A program made the position numbers and the translations under genes. From contig CP107246.1 in assembly GCA_030246985.1 (NCBI GenBank), positions 1,428,282 through 1,492,281 on the forward strand: DNA of 64,000 nucleotides, given 5' to 3'. The notes below the pieces were generated by a model, which saw nothing but the letters and a program-made list of their open reading frames with translations, was not told the origin of the DNA and ran no database searches. Shown one piece after another: positions 1-9,412 of this stretch (positions within the stretch are counted from its first letter, which is position 1; every line of letters starts with the position of its first letter). This DNA is from Candidatus Nitricoxidivorans perseverans. Lineage in GTDB: Bacteria > Pseudomonadota > Gammaproteobacteria > Burkholderiales > Rhodocyclaceae.

Positions 1-1151
<1,151 letters not shown>

Positions 1152-1191
1152 TCGCGGATAATGACTATCCAGAGGACAGGGAGGATACCCC

Positions 1192-2496
1192 ATGCCACAT
1201 CGACAGATCATGACGGATGCCCAAGCCGGTCATGGACGGTTCGTCAGCCAGCTCACGCGCAACACCGTCGCCGTCGTCCTGGCCGGCGGCCGCGGCAGCC
1301 GCCTGATGCAGCTCACCGACTGGCGAAGCAAGCCGGCGGTGCCCTTCGGCGGCAAGTTCCGCATCATCGACTTCACCCTCTCGAACTGCATCAATTCCGG
1401 CGTCCGCCGCATCGGCGTGGCCACGCAGTACAAGGCGCAGAGCCTGATCCGGCACCTCCAGCGCGGCTGGGGCTTTCTCGACGGCCGTTTCCGCGAAGCC
1501 GTGGACATCCTGCCGGCCCAGCAGCAGACGGGGGATTCCTGGTACAAGGGCACCGCCGACGCGGTCTTCCAGAACCTCAACCTCATGCGGCGCAACGCGC
1601 CCCGGCATGCGCTGATCCTCTCCGGCGACCATATCTACAAGATGGACTACGGCCGGATGCTGGCCGACCATGTGCACCACCATGCCGACCTGACCATCGC
1701 CTGCATGGACGTGCCGGTCGGGGAAGCCTCCGCTTTCGGCGTTCTCGCCGTGGATGACAAGCACCGCGTCACCGCCTTCGCCGAAAAGCCGGCCGATCCG
1801 CCGACCATCCCCGGCCGGCCCGACCGCTCCCTCGTCAGCATGGGCGTTTACGTCTTCAGCGCCGAATTCCTGTACGAGCAACTGATCCGCGACGCCGACG
1901 ACCCCGCCTCCTCCCACGACTTCGGCAAGGACGTGATTCCCCATTGCGTGTCCCGCTACCGGGTCATGGCCCACGACTTCGCCGGCAGCAGCGTGGGGCG
2001 CAGCGGCAGCGGCGCCCCCTACTGGCGCGACGTCGGCACGGTCGACGCCTACTGGGAGGCCAACATCGAGCTGACCAAGGTGACCCCCGACCTCGACATG
2101 TACGACGAGGACTGGCCCATCTGGACCCACCAGGAACAGCTCCCGCCGGCCAAATTCGTGTTCGACGACGAGGGCCGCCGCGGCATGGCCATCGACTCGC
2201 TGGTGTCGGGTGGCAACATCATCAGCGGCGCCGTGGTGCGACGCTCCCTGCTGTTCTCGCGCGTCCATGTCCACAGCTACGCGCAGGTGGAGGATTCCGT
2301 GATCCTGCCCAAGGTCGACATCGGCCGGGGCGCCCGCCTGCGTCGAACCGTGGTCGACAAGAACTGCCGCATCCCCGACGGCATGGCGATCGGCTTCGAC
2401 CCCGAGGAGGACCGCAAGCACTTCCACGTCACCGACGGCGGCATCACCCTGGTGACGCCCGAAATGCTCGGCAGTCGCATCCACTCCATCCGCTGA
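1192..2496 (+). CDS. glgC: Glucose-1-phosphate adenylyltransferase
   Basis: Makes ADP-glucose from ATP and glucose-1-phosphate, the committed step of bacterial glycogen synthesis, in the cytoplasm. The 434-residue protein shows the nucleotidyltransferase signature [14 protein letters not shown] near residue 30, [26 protein letters not shown] and the FAEKP sugar-phosphate motif, followed by a left-handed beta-helix C-terminal domain. The ATG at 1192 has an AGGGAGG Shine-Dalgarno sequence about 8 nt upstream. It is the first gene of the rightward glycogen run and is followed 6 nt later by a GH57 gene. Bacterial GlgC is normally regulated allosterically by glycolytic intermediates; the effector cannot be read from the sequence. 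Confidence 0.97.
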   Translation: MPHRQIMTDAQAGHGRFVSQLTRNTVAVVLAGGRGSRLMQLTDWRSKPAVPFGGKFRIIDFTLSNCINSGVRRIGVATQYKAQSLIRHLQRGWGFLDGRFREAVDILPAQQQTGDSWYKGTADAVFQNLNLMRRNAPRHALILSGDHIYKMDYGRMLADHVHHHADLTIACMDVPVGEASAFGVLAVDDKHRVTAFAEKPADPPTIPGRPDRSLVSMGVYVFSAEFLYEQLIRDADDPASSHDFGKDVIPHCVSRYRVMAHDFAGSSVGRSGSGAPYWRDVGTVDAYWEANIELTKVTPDLDMYDEDWPIWTHQEQLPPAKFVFDDEGRRGMAIDSLVSGGNIISGAVVRRSLLFSRVHVHSYAQVEDSVILPKVDIGRGARLRRTVVDKNCRIPDGMAIGFDPEEDRKHFHVTDGGITLVTPEMLGSRIHSIR

Positions 2497-2502
2497 ACGC
2501 CC

Positions 2503-4251
2503 ATGTCCGCCGGGAAACGCCTCGACCTCGTATTCCTCTGGCACATGCACCAGCCGGACTACCGCGACCATGGCGCCCACGCGGACGGCGCGCAGTCCGG
2601 TGCGCAGTCCGGTGCGCAGTCCGGCGAATATGTGCTGCCCTGGGTCTACCTGCACGCCCTCAAGGACTACACCGACATGGCGGCGCACCTGGAGCGGCAT
2701 CCGGGCATGCGCGCCGTGGTCAACTTCGTGCCCGTGCTGCTCGACCAGATCGAGGACTACTGCAGCCAGTTCGCCCAGGACGAGTTCCGCGATCCGCTGC
2801 TGAGGCTGCTGGCCCGGCAGAACCTCGACCACATCGGCCCCGCCGACCGCCGCCTGCTACTGGAAGCCTGCTTCCGAAGCAACCACAGCACCATGCTGTC
2901 GCCCTTCCCGCGCTACCAGCGGCTGCACAACCTCTACGAGGGGCTCATGCGCGAGGGCGAGGCGGCGCTGGCCTACCTTTCGGGCGCCTATTTCTCCGAC
3001 CTGGTCACGTGGTACCACCTCGCCTGGGCCGGGGAAACCGAGCGCCGGGCGGAGCCGCTGCTGGCGGAACTGATGAGCAAGGGAGAGGGCTACACGCCGG
3101 GCGAGCGCCGCCGCCTGCTCGAATGGATCGGCCAGACGTTGAAAAACCTCGTCCCGCGCTACCGCGCATTGCAGGATCGCGGCCAGATCGAGCTGTCGGC
3201 GACGCCGCACACCCATCCGCTGGCGCCCCTGCTGCTCGATTTTTCCACCGCCCGCGAGAGCCTGCCGGACGCGGCGCTGCCGCTCGCCTCCGGCTATCCC
3301 GGCGGGCGCATGCGTCTGGACGCCCAGATCGAGCACGCCCGCGAAAGCCACGCCCGGCGCTTCGGCATGCCGCCCGCGGGCATGTGGCCGGCGGAAGGCG
3401 CGCTCTCCGGCCCGGTCGCCCGGCAACTGGCCGATCACGGCTGCCGCTGGGCCGCCACCGGCGAGGGCGTCCTCAGGAACAGCCTGCGCGGCGCCGGCCT
3501 GGAGAGCGCGCCGCGCGCCGCCCAGGCCACCCACCGGCCCTGGCGGCTGCCCGACGCGCCCGGACTCATCCTGTTCTTCCGCGACGAGCGGCTCTCCGAT
3601 CTGATCGGATTCGAATACGCCAGGTGGCACGGCCGCGACGCCGCCCGCCACCTCGTCGGCCAGCTCGAAGCCATCCTGGCCAGCGCCGCGCCGGACGAAA
3701 CACCCATCGTCTGCATCGCGCTGGACGGCGAGAACGCATGGGAGCACTACCCCTACAACGGCTACTACTTCTTCGAGGACCTCTACGGGCTGCTGGAGAA
3801 GCACCCGTCGATCCGCACCACGACGTTCTCGGAACTGCTCGGCCGCGAAAATCCTCCGGCCGCCTCCGAACTGCCGGGCCTCGTCGCCGGCAGCTGGGTC
3901 TACGGCACGCTCTCCACCTGGATCGGCGACGCCGAGAAGAACCGCGCCTGGGATTTACTCTGTGCCGCCAAGCAGAGCTACGACCTGGTGCTCGCCTCCG
4001 GCCGCCTGTCGGCCGTGGAGATGGCCGCCGCCGAAGACCAACTCGCCGTCTGCGAAAGCTCCGACTGGTTCTGGTGGTTCGGCGACTACAACCCGGCCCT
4101 GGCCGTGGCCAGCTTCGACAAGCTATACCGCCGCAACCTCGCCAACCTCTACCACCGCCTCAAACTCTCCCCGCCCTCCCAACTCTACATCCCCATCTCC
4201 CGCGGCAGCGACTCGGCCGAAGGCGGCGCGATGCGGAGGGCGACGGAGTGA
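2503..4251 (+). CDS. Glycoside hydrolase family 57 protein (alpha-amylase-like)
   Basis: A 582-residue GH57 protein, probably cytoplasmic because no signal peptide is visible, and likely to act on alpha-glucans given its place between glgC and further glycogen genes. GH57 landmarks are HMHQPDY near residue 15, the likely nucleophile segment GMWPAEGALS, and ALDGENAWEHYP, which carries the second catalytic acid. An insertion of three GAQS units follows HMHQPDYRDHG. The last 14 residues (SDSAEGGAMRRATE) are not family sequence: they are read from a 62-bp repeat found again about 500 bp downstream. The precise activity (amylase, debranching or transferase) cannot be decided from the sequence. Confidence 0.88.
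   Translation: MSAGKRLDLVFLWHMHQPDYRDHGAHADGAQSGAQSGAQSGEYVLPWVYLHALKDYTDMAAHLERHPGMRAVVNFVPVLLDQIEDYCSQFAQDEFRDPLLRLLARQNLDHIGPADRRLLLEACFRSNHSTMLSPFPRYQRLHNLYEGLMREGEAALAYLSGAYFSDLVTWYHLAWAGETERRAEPLLAELMSKGEGYTPGERRRLLEWIGQTLKNLVPRYRALQDRGQIELSATPHTHPLAPLLLDFSTARESLPDAALPLASGYPGGRMRLDAQIEHARESHARRFGMPPAGMWPAEGALSGPVARQLADHGCRWAATGEGVLRNSLRGAGLESAPRAAQATHRPWRLPDAPGLILFFRDERLSDLIGFEYARWHGRDAARHLVGQLEAILASAAPDETPIVCIALDGENAWEHYPYNGYYFFEDLYGLLEKHPSIRTTTFSELLGRENPPAASELPGLVAGSWVYGTLSTWIGDAEKNRAWDLLCAAKQSYDLVLASGRLSAVEMAAAEDQLAVCESSDWFWWFGDYNPALAVASFDKLYRRNLANLYHRLKLSPPSQLYIPISRGSDSAEGGAMRRATE
2587..2622 (+). repeat. Three tandem 12-bp units inside the GH57 gene
   Basis: Three consecutive copies of GGYGCGCAGTCC encode Gly-Ala-Gln-Ser three times. 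The unit length is a multiple of three, so copy-number changes would keep the frame. It lies in a surface-loop position between the HMHQPDY motif and the segment VLPWVYLHALKDY. Confidence 0.85.
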
Positions 4252-4269
4252 CGGGTAGTTCACATTAGG
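4208..4269 (+). repeat. 62-bp dispersed repeat, copy 1
   Basis: Matches 4713-4774 over 62 bp with about nine differences. It contains a small CGCC-GAA-GGCG hairpin. It begins inside the GH57 gene, supplies that protein's last 14 residues and its stop codon, and continues 18 bp past the stop. Confidence 0.85.
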
Positions 4270-4435
4270 CCTCGATCATGACCGAGTATTGCGCGATTTG
4301 CAGAGTAAATAAGGGACAGCCCACGATTCCCGCCGTCCTGGCGGCGCTGACTTTCTGAAAGTGATCCTGTTGATGTTCGAGCAAAAGGGGTCAGGGTCGA
4401 ATTAAATGCAAAATCGCCTTACTGTGAGGCCCGCC
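4270..4435. other. Intergenic segment with repeat-like sequences
   Basis: No gene is visible. The segment has a CCGCC/GGCGG hairpin around 4330-4345 and a CTTTC/GAAAG palindrome near 4350. It also has a GGGGTCAGGGTCGAATTAA string just before the first possible ATG (4406) of the next gene. The motifs around AAGGGACAG and GGGGTCAGGGTCGAATTAA resemble dispersed intergenic repeats of betaproteobacterial genomes; that resemblance is from memory, not a search. Confidence 0.45.
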
Positions 4436-4756
4436 ATGTACTGGGATGCAACCGTCGTCAAGCCGCTGCCGGACTTCCGCATCTATGTCGAGACGGAAGA
4501 CGGGCGCAAAGGGACTTTCGACTTGAAACCCTATCTCGACCACGGCGTTTTTCGGGAACTCCGGAACGTGCATTACTTTAATCGGGTCGGCATCCTGTTC
4601 GGGGCGGTAACCTGGCCCAACGAACAGGACATCGCGCCTGAAACGCTTTATGCGGAAATGCTTCCCGTGGAGCTCTCCGGATACGAAGAAACAGGCAGCC
4701 CCGAGCGATGGAGCGACTCCGCCGAAGGCGGCGCGATGCGGCGGGCGACGAAATGA
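4436..4756 (+). CDS. DUF2442 domain protein
   Basis: A small protein of unknown function (106 residues from ATG 4436). It matches the DUF2442 pattern: MYWDATVVKPLPDFRIYV at the start, then FDLKPYLDHGVFREL and VTWPNEQDIAPETLY. I chose ATG 4436 over the in-frame ATG at 4406 because GAGG lies 6-7 nt upstream and family members usually start at MYWD. The last 13 residues (SDSAEGGAMRRATK) come from the same repeat that ends the GH57 gene upstream. DUF2442 genes often sit beside small DUF4160 or toxin-antitoxin-like genes; no DUF4160 partner is present here. Confidence 0.8.
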   Translation: MYWDATVVKPLPDFRIYVETEDGRKGTFDLKPYLDHGVFRELRNVHYFNRVGILFGAVTWPNEQDIAPETLYAEMLPVELSGYEETGSPERWSDSAEGGAMRRATK

Positions 4757-4774
4757 CGGATAGCTCATGTTGGG
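4713..4774 (+). repeat. 62-bp dispersed repeat, copy 2
   Basis: Second copy of the repeat at 4208-4269, in the same orientation. It encodes the C-terminal tail and stop of the DUF2442 gene and ends 6 bp before the IS630 left end. The two copies bracket the DUF2442 gene, as expected for a segment inserted or duplicated between repeats. Confidence 0.85.
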
Positions 4775-4780
4775 TACCTA

Positions 4781-4808
4781 GTATCACGACCCATTAATTA
4801 CGCAACAT
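4781..4808 (+). repeat. IS630 left terminal inverted repeat
   Basis: Begins GTATCACGACCC and ends ACGCAACAT. It overlaps the transposase stop codon (TAA, minus strand, 4798-4800), so the gene ends inside its own terminal repeat. Confidence 0.85.
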
Positions 4809-5900
4809 AATGCCGAGCCATTTTCAGATCCGCGTCTTGCCGAGAGAACGTCCACTCGATGCATCGCCGCTCGTTGTTTCGGCGTCGTTGCCATGCATTG
4901 ACTTCACTGGCGAGTGCGTCACGGTCAGGCAAGCGCCGATCGAGGCATTGGCGGTCAAGGATGCCAATTTCGATTTCCGCCATGTTCAGCCAGCTGGCGT
5001 GCTTCGGCGTGTAGTGAAAGACGACTCGTCGCAGCAGTTTGTTCGCCGCCCTGATTCCGAGCACTTCCTCGAAGCACTTGCGGAAATGCGTGTTGAGGTT
5101 GTCGAGCACGAGGTGAATGCGACGTGCCTTCGCATAGACCTGTTCGAGCAGGTACTGGACGAAGGCGACGAAATCCGTTTTGGCCCGATGATCGGTCATC
5201 TGCACGGTCCGTCGTCCGCCCTTGGGTTCGACCGCCACGAACAGGTTGCAGGTGCCGCCGCGAACGTACTCGTAATCCAGTCGCACGGGCGTTCCAGGCT
5301 TGATCGGCAGGGGTTGGCGCGAATCCTTCAGCAGTTGCTTGCTCTTCTCGTCCAGGCAAACGACCGGTTCTCTCGATCGGAACGGACGGGCGTACAAATC
5401 GAGCAGATCGTACATCCGCTGCCGGTACTCTTCGGTCAGTCTGCCGACGCACCACATCAGCTTGCGCCACGGCTTGATGCGGTTTTTTTTAGCAGCCGGC
5501 GAATCGTTTCGCGGCTGATCGGTCCGACACCGGCCAAGGAATGCGCCGCCTGTTCAAGCAATTCGAGTGTCCATCGCGTGGCCCCCTCCGGTGGCGATGA
5601 GCAGGCCAAGGCTGAAATCTGCGCTTCGACATCCGCGCCGTATTGGGCGGGTTTGCCCGGGCGCGCCACATCGCGCACCGCGTATTCCGCCCCGCCTTCC
5701 AGATACGCTGCCCGCGTTCGCCAGATCACCGTGCGCCCTACGCCCAAGACCGTCGTGATCTGGGACTCCGGAACGCCACGATCCAGCGCCGAAAGAACAT
5801 GCGCCCGATTCACTTCCCGGGCATGGCGCAGACCTTTCGTCCGGTACGATTCGATCAACTCGCGATCCTCGTCGGTAAGATGCAGCTCAGTCTGTCGCAT
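4798..5900 (-). CDS. IS630-family transposase, two frames joined by a -1 frameshift
   Basis: Frame A (from ATG 5900) has an N-terminal helix-turn-helix region (RHAREVNRAHVLSALDRG, then TVLGVGRTVIWRTRAAYL) and ends at 5457. Frame B carries the DDE domain: first Asp in CLDEKSKQ, second in LVLDNLNTHF, and Glu in SWLNMAEIEIGIL. On the coding strand the frames meet at a run of eight A (5483-5490). A -1 slip there gives LLKKNRIKPWRKLMWCV, the usual continuous IS630 sequence, and a product of about 367 residues. Programmed slippage at A-runs is known in this family, so the element may be active. A plain inactivating mutation is the alternative. Confidence 0.88.
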
Positions 5901-5943
5901 AGCCAGCTCCTCGTCTTGGGGTGGGTATGCGACAGCATAATAC

Positions 5944-5971
5944 ATGTTGCGTTATTTATGGGTTTTAATAC
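5944..5971 (-). repeat. IS630 right terminal inverted repeat
   Basis: On the minus strand it begins GTATTAAAACCC and ends ACGCAACAT, matching the left end at 23 of 28 positions. Confidence 0.85.
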
Positions 5972-5983
5972 TAGGAGGAGGAT

Positions 5984-6667
5984 GTGGATATAGCCAGCAT
6001 TTCAATCATCGTCGCCACGCTCTTGGGGCCAATTCTCGCCGTGCAAGCGCAAAAGGCAGTCGAACGCGCACGAGATCGCCACAACCGCAAATCGTGGCTG
6101 TTTCACAGCCTTATGGCTACCCGCGCTGCTCGCGTTTCACCGGATCATGTGCAGGCCCTGAACATGATTGACCTTGCGTTCTACGGCCGACGCATTTTTG
6201 GGATTCATCGCCGTAGCAAAACAGAAACGGCTGTCCTCGATACTTGGCACGAGTACCTCGACCACCTGAATACCAAGTACGAGAAAGAGAATTTCTCTCT
6301 TTGGGTTGCGAAAGGGGACGAACTTTTCGTGAACTTATTATTCGCCCTTGCCATTGACGTTGGGTATCGGTTTGATCGCGTTCAACTCAAGAAGGGCGCC
6401 TACTCGCCGATTGCTCATGGGGAGTTGGAGTTCGAGCAGCAGCAGGTCAGAAAGCTCGCCATCGACCTTCTTTCCGGTGCTAATCCGCTAAAGATGGAGG
6501 TCACCGGTTTCCCCATCGACCAGGCAGCGCTCAGGTCTCAGCTGGAACTTCAAGCAAAGCTTGCTGCCGCTCTTGAAGGCCGCGGCCGACTTTCGGTTGA
6601 AGTGGTCTCCGAGCTCGGCGCCCAACCCGGCGCTCCAGGGGACGCGCCGCAAGCGGCGCGTCCCTGA
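5984..6667 (+). CDS. Membrane-anchored protein of unknown function (possibly DUF6680 family)
   Basis: A 227-residue protein starting at GTG 5984, with AGGAGG (5973-5978) five bases upstream. Residues 2-22 (DIASISIIVATLLGPILAVQ) form a likely N-terminal membrane helix, followed by a charged, mostly helical cytoplasmic part with TRAARVSPDHVQALNMIDLAFYG. I recall this N-terminal pattern from the DUF6680 family but cannot confirm it. The last ~30 residues are Ala/Gly/Pro-rich and look like poorly conserved extension. It lies directly behind the IS630 right end, so its transcription may come from the IS or from read-through. Function unknown. Confidence 0.65.
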   Translation: MDIASISIIVATLLGPILAVQAQKAVERARDRHNRKSWLFHSLMATRAARVSPDHVQALNMIDLAFYGRRIFGIHRRSKTETAVLDTWHEYLDHLNTKYEKENFSLWVAKGDELFVNLLFALAIDVGYRFDRVQLKKGAYSPIAHGELEFEQQQVRKLAIDLLSGANPLKMEVTGFPIDQAALRSQLELQAKLAAALEGRGRLSVEVVSELGAQPGAPGDAPQAARP

Positions 6668-6691
6668 GCTAGCACGATATACGCCAACCCC

Positions 6692-7009
6692 ATGATCCCC
6701 CAGCAAGCCATCCAGCAAGCCGTTGCCCGCATCGTCGATGCGGCCCAGCCGAGCAAGGTGATCCTGTTCGGCTCCTATGCGCGCGGGGACGCAACCGAGG
6801 ATTCCGATCTCGATCTCATGGTGGTCGAGCCGGAAGTGCCGGATCGCGCCGCCGAAATGATCCGTTTGCGCCGCGCCGTCGGACGTGTTGGCGTGGGCGT
6901 GGATGTGCTTGTTTATTCCAGCAGGGAATTCGATGAGCGGAAGGATTGGCTGTCGAACGTGGTGTACTGGGCTGCGCGCGAAGGGAAGGTGCTCTATGAA
7001 AAACGATAG
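6692..7009 (+). CDS. MNT-type nucleotidyltransferase domain protein (MntA-like antitoxin)
   Basis: A 105-residue minimal nucleotidyltransferase with the intact active-site pattern GSYARGDATEDSDLDL (residues about 28-43: GS, then the DxD pair) and a third acidic region near VGVDVLVY. In MNT/HEPN pairs the nucleotidyltransferase acts as antitoxin, in characterised cases by AMPylating the HEPN partner. The following HEPN gene overlaps by 14 nt, which supports translational coupling. All predicted catalytic residues are present, so enzymatic activity is plausible. Pairing as a working toxin-antitoxin module is inferred from the arrangement. Confidence 0.85.
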   Translation: MIPQQAIQQAVARIVDAAQPSKVILFGSYARGDATEDSDLDLMVVEPEVPDRAAEMIRLRRAVGRVGVGVDVLVYSSREFDERKDWLSNVVYWAAREGKVLYEKR

Positions 7010-7394
7010 GGGTAGCGCCGAAATGCTGTTGCGGATTGCGCAGGAAGACCGGAAAGTGTTCCTTCTGCTTGCTGACCAGGGTTCCGAATTTCTGCGACAG
7101 GCTTTTTTCCATGCGCAACAGGCCGTAGAGAAGGCATTGAAGGCGGTGCTGGCGTCCCGTGGGCATCCGGTCAGGAAAACCCATGACCTGATGGAGCTTT
7201 ACGGTAGCCTGGAATCGGTCGGGCTTTCCTGCCCGCTTGCACTTGACGAACTTGACCAGCTATCTCCCTACGCTGCCATGTTCCGCTACGACGACACCGA
7301 CATTCCCAGACTGGACATGGACGTCGCACGCGCCACCGTTGCCCGCACCATCGAATGGGCATCTGCCCTGATCAACGAACACGATCAACCATGA
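6996..7394 (+). CDS. HEPN domain protein, partner of the MNT gene
   Basis: A 132-residue HEPN protein from ATG 6996 (MKNDRGSAEMLLRIAQEDRK). It carries the HEPN core FLRQAFFHAQQAVEKALKAVLASRG and the RKTHDLMELY segment. The Rx4-6H ribonuclease motif of toxic HEPN proteins is not clearly present: the nearest Arg-His pairs have different spacing. It may therefore belong to the non-RNase PF05168 branch. Its stop codon overlaps the start of the next GH57 gene (ATGA, 7391-7394), so the accessory pair is fused into the glycogen operon at the translational level. Confidence 0.82.
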   Translation: MKNDRGSAEMLLRIAQEDRKVFLLLADQGSEFLRQAFFHAQQAVEKALKAVLASRGHPVRKTHDLMELYGSLESVGLSCPLALDELDQLSPYAAMFRYDDTDIPRLDMDVARATVARTIEWASALINEHDQP

Positions 7395-9379
7395 CCCAGC
7401 CCATCACCCTCCTGTTCGGCGTCCACGCCCACCAGCCCGTCGGCAACTTCCCGGAGGTCATCGAGGAAGCCCATCTGCGCTGCTACCAGATGTTCCTGCA
7501 AACTCTGGAGCGCCATCCGCGGTTCCGGTTCAGCGTCCATTTTTCCGGCTGGCTGCTCGACGTGATGATGGAGCGGTGGCCGGAGGATATGGGGCGGCTG
7601 GCCGAAATGACGCGCGGGGGGCAGGTGGAGTGGTTCGGCTCCGGCGACTGCGAGCCGGTGCTGGCGGCCATTCCCCATCGCGATCGGGTGACGCAGATCA
7701 ACGTCCTATCGGAGAAAATCGAGCGCCGCTTCGGCCGGCGGCCGCGGGGCGCATGGCTGACGGAACGGGTCTGGGAATCGGCCGTGGTGCCCTCGCTGGC
7801 CGACTGCGGCATCGAGTATGTGGCGGTCGACGATTACCACTTCCTCTGCGCCGGCCAACCGGGGGAAAGGCTCGACGGATTCTTCACCACCGAGGAGGAC
7901 GACCGCCGCCTCGACCTCTTTCCGATTTCAGAGCAGGCGCGCTACCGCATGCCATTCTCGCCGGCCGCCGAGGTGGTGGCCTGGCTCGAGGACCTGGCAA
8001 GGCAGGGCCACCGGGCGGCCGTCTATTTCGACGACATCGAGAAGTTCGGCATCTGGCCGGAAACCTATGAGTGGGTGTACGAGCGCGGCTGGCTCGACCA
8101 GTTCGTCAAGGGCGTGCTCGCCTCGCCCCTGATCCGCACGGCGACCTACGCGGAGTTCCACGATGCGCAGCCCACACAAGGCGTCGTCTACCTGCCCACG
8201 ACGTCCTACATCGAGATGAACGAATGGACGCTGCCGGCGAAGGCGGCGCGCGAATACCACGCCCTGCTGGAGGACGAGAAGGCGGCCGGCCGATTCGAGG
8301 CGGAGAAGCCCTTCCTGCGCGGCGGCATCTGGCGCAACTTCTTCTCCCGCTATCCGGAGTCCAACTGGATGCACAAGCGCATGCTGTCGGCGAGCCGCCG
8401 GCTGGCGGCGCTGCCCGCCGCCTCGCGGACGCCGGCCATGCAGGAGCACCTGCACCGCGCCCAGGCCAACGACGCGTACTGGCACGGCCTGTTCGGCGGC
8501 CTCTATCTGCCCCACCTACGCCGCGCGATCTGGAACAACCTGCTGGCGCTGGAAAGGGAGCTGCCCGCCGCCACCGCGCGCGCCGACATCGACCTCGACG
8601 GTTTCGACGAAATCTTCATGAGGAGCGCCACGCTGCTCGCCGTGCAGCGCGCCGACGGCGACGCGGCGCTGGTGGAGTTTTCCTCCTACGCGCTGGCGCA
8701 CAACTTCGGCGACACCCTGCGCCGCATCGACGAGGCCTACCACGACAAGCTGGCCGTGGCCCGGCAGGCGGCCGTCGCCCACGGCGGCATCGCCTCTGCC
8801 CACGACCGCGTCGCCCTTAAGCACGACATCACCCCGGCGGACACGCCGGCCGACACGAGGCCGCGCGGACTGTTCGTCGACAGCCTGCGCCTGCCTGGGG
8901 ACGGCGAGATTCCCATCGACGGCTATCGCGAGGAAGGGGGCACCTTCGTCGCCGAGATCGCCGGCGGCCGCATCGAGAAAACCTGCGCCCTCGACGGCCC
9001 GCTGCTGACGGTCCGCTACCGCGCCACGGGCATCGGGAGCGCGCTTGCCATCCGGCTCAACATCGCCATGCCCAGCTGCGACGGCTTCCTCGGCCGCTAC
9101 ATTCTGGCGACCGGCGACATCCCGTGCGGCTTCGGCCAGGCCCTCGACCTGCCCGCCGCGACGTCGATCATCCTCGACGACGGCGTCCTGGGCGGCGCGC
9201 TGGTCGTCGCCGCCGACGCCCCTGTGTCGATCTCGGCGCGGCCGCACCACACGGTGTCGCAGTCGGAAGCCGGCTTCGAGAAGGTCATGCAGGGCGTCGA
9301 ATTGACCCTGCATTGGCCGCCGGCGACTTCCGGCCAGCGGCTTGCCGTCACGCTCGAAGTCCAACCCCATCGGGCGTAG
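7391..9379 (+). CDS. GH57 4-alpha-glucanotransferase / alpha-amylase
   Basis: A 662-residue GH57 enzyme from ATG 7391. Landmarks are FGVHAHQPVGNF near the start, WFGSGDCEPVLAAIP, the nucleophile region GAWLTERVWES and the acid segment VYFDDIEKFGIWPETYEW. These match the Thermococcus-type 4-alpha-glucanotransferase branch rather than the first GH57 protein of this cluster. The C-terminal ~200 residues form the all-beta domain usual for that branch (EIPIDGYREEGGTF onward). It probably rearranges or shortens maltodextrins released by GlgP. The short overlap with the HEPN gene favours this start. Transferase versus hydrolase activity is not decided by sequence alone. Confidence 0.9.
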   Translation: MTQPITLLFGVHAHQPVGNFPEVIEEAHLRCYQMFLQTLERHPRFRFSVHFSGWLLDVMMERWPEDMGRLAEMTRGGQVEWFGSGDCEPVLAAIPHRDRVTQINVLSEKIERRFGRRPRGAWLTERVWESAVVPSLADCGIEYVAVDDYHFLCAGQPGERLDGFFTTEEDDRRLDLFPISEQARYRMPFSPAAEVVAWLEDLARQGHRAAVYFDDIEKFGIWPETYEWVYERGWLDQFVKGVLASPLIRTATYAEFHDAQPTQGVVYLPTTSYIEMNEWTLPAKAAREYHALLEDEKAAGRFEAEKPFLRGGIWRNFFSRYPESNWMHKRMLSASRRLAALPAASRTPAMQEHLHRAQANDAYWHGLFGGLYLPHLRRAIWNNLLALERELPAATARADIDLDGFDEIFMRSATLLAVQRADGDAALVEFSSYALAHNFGDTLRRIDEAYHDKLAVARQAAVAHGGIASAHDRVALKHDITPADTPADTRPRGLFVDSLRLPGDGEIPIDGYREEGGTFVAEIAGGRIEKTCALDGPLLTVRYRATGIGSALAIRLNIAMPSCDGFLGRYILATGDIPCGFGQALDLPAATSIILDDGVLGGALVVAADAPVSISARPHHTVSQSEAGFEKVMQGVELTLHWPPATSGQRLAVTLEVQPHRA

Positions 9380-9412
9380 AATTCCCCGCTCGAAAGATCC
9401 CAGGCCACCATC

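Larger units (their letters stand above)
4781..5971 (-). mobile_element. Complete IS630-family insertion sequence, about 1.19 kb
   Basis: The element is bounded by terminal inverted repeats at 4781-4808 and 5944-5971 (23 of 28 positions match). TA dinucleotides at 4779-4780 and 5972-5973 fit the TA target duplication typical of IS630. Size, ends and the two-frame transposase all agree with the family. The right end stops immediately before the AGGAGG ribosome-binding site of the gene starting at 5984, so insertion probably separated that gene from its original promoter. Exact ends could shift by a few bases because TA also occurs just inside the repeats. Confidence 0.9.
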
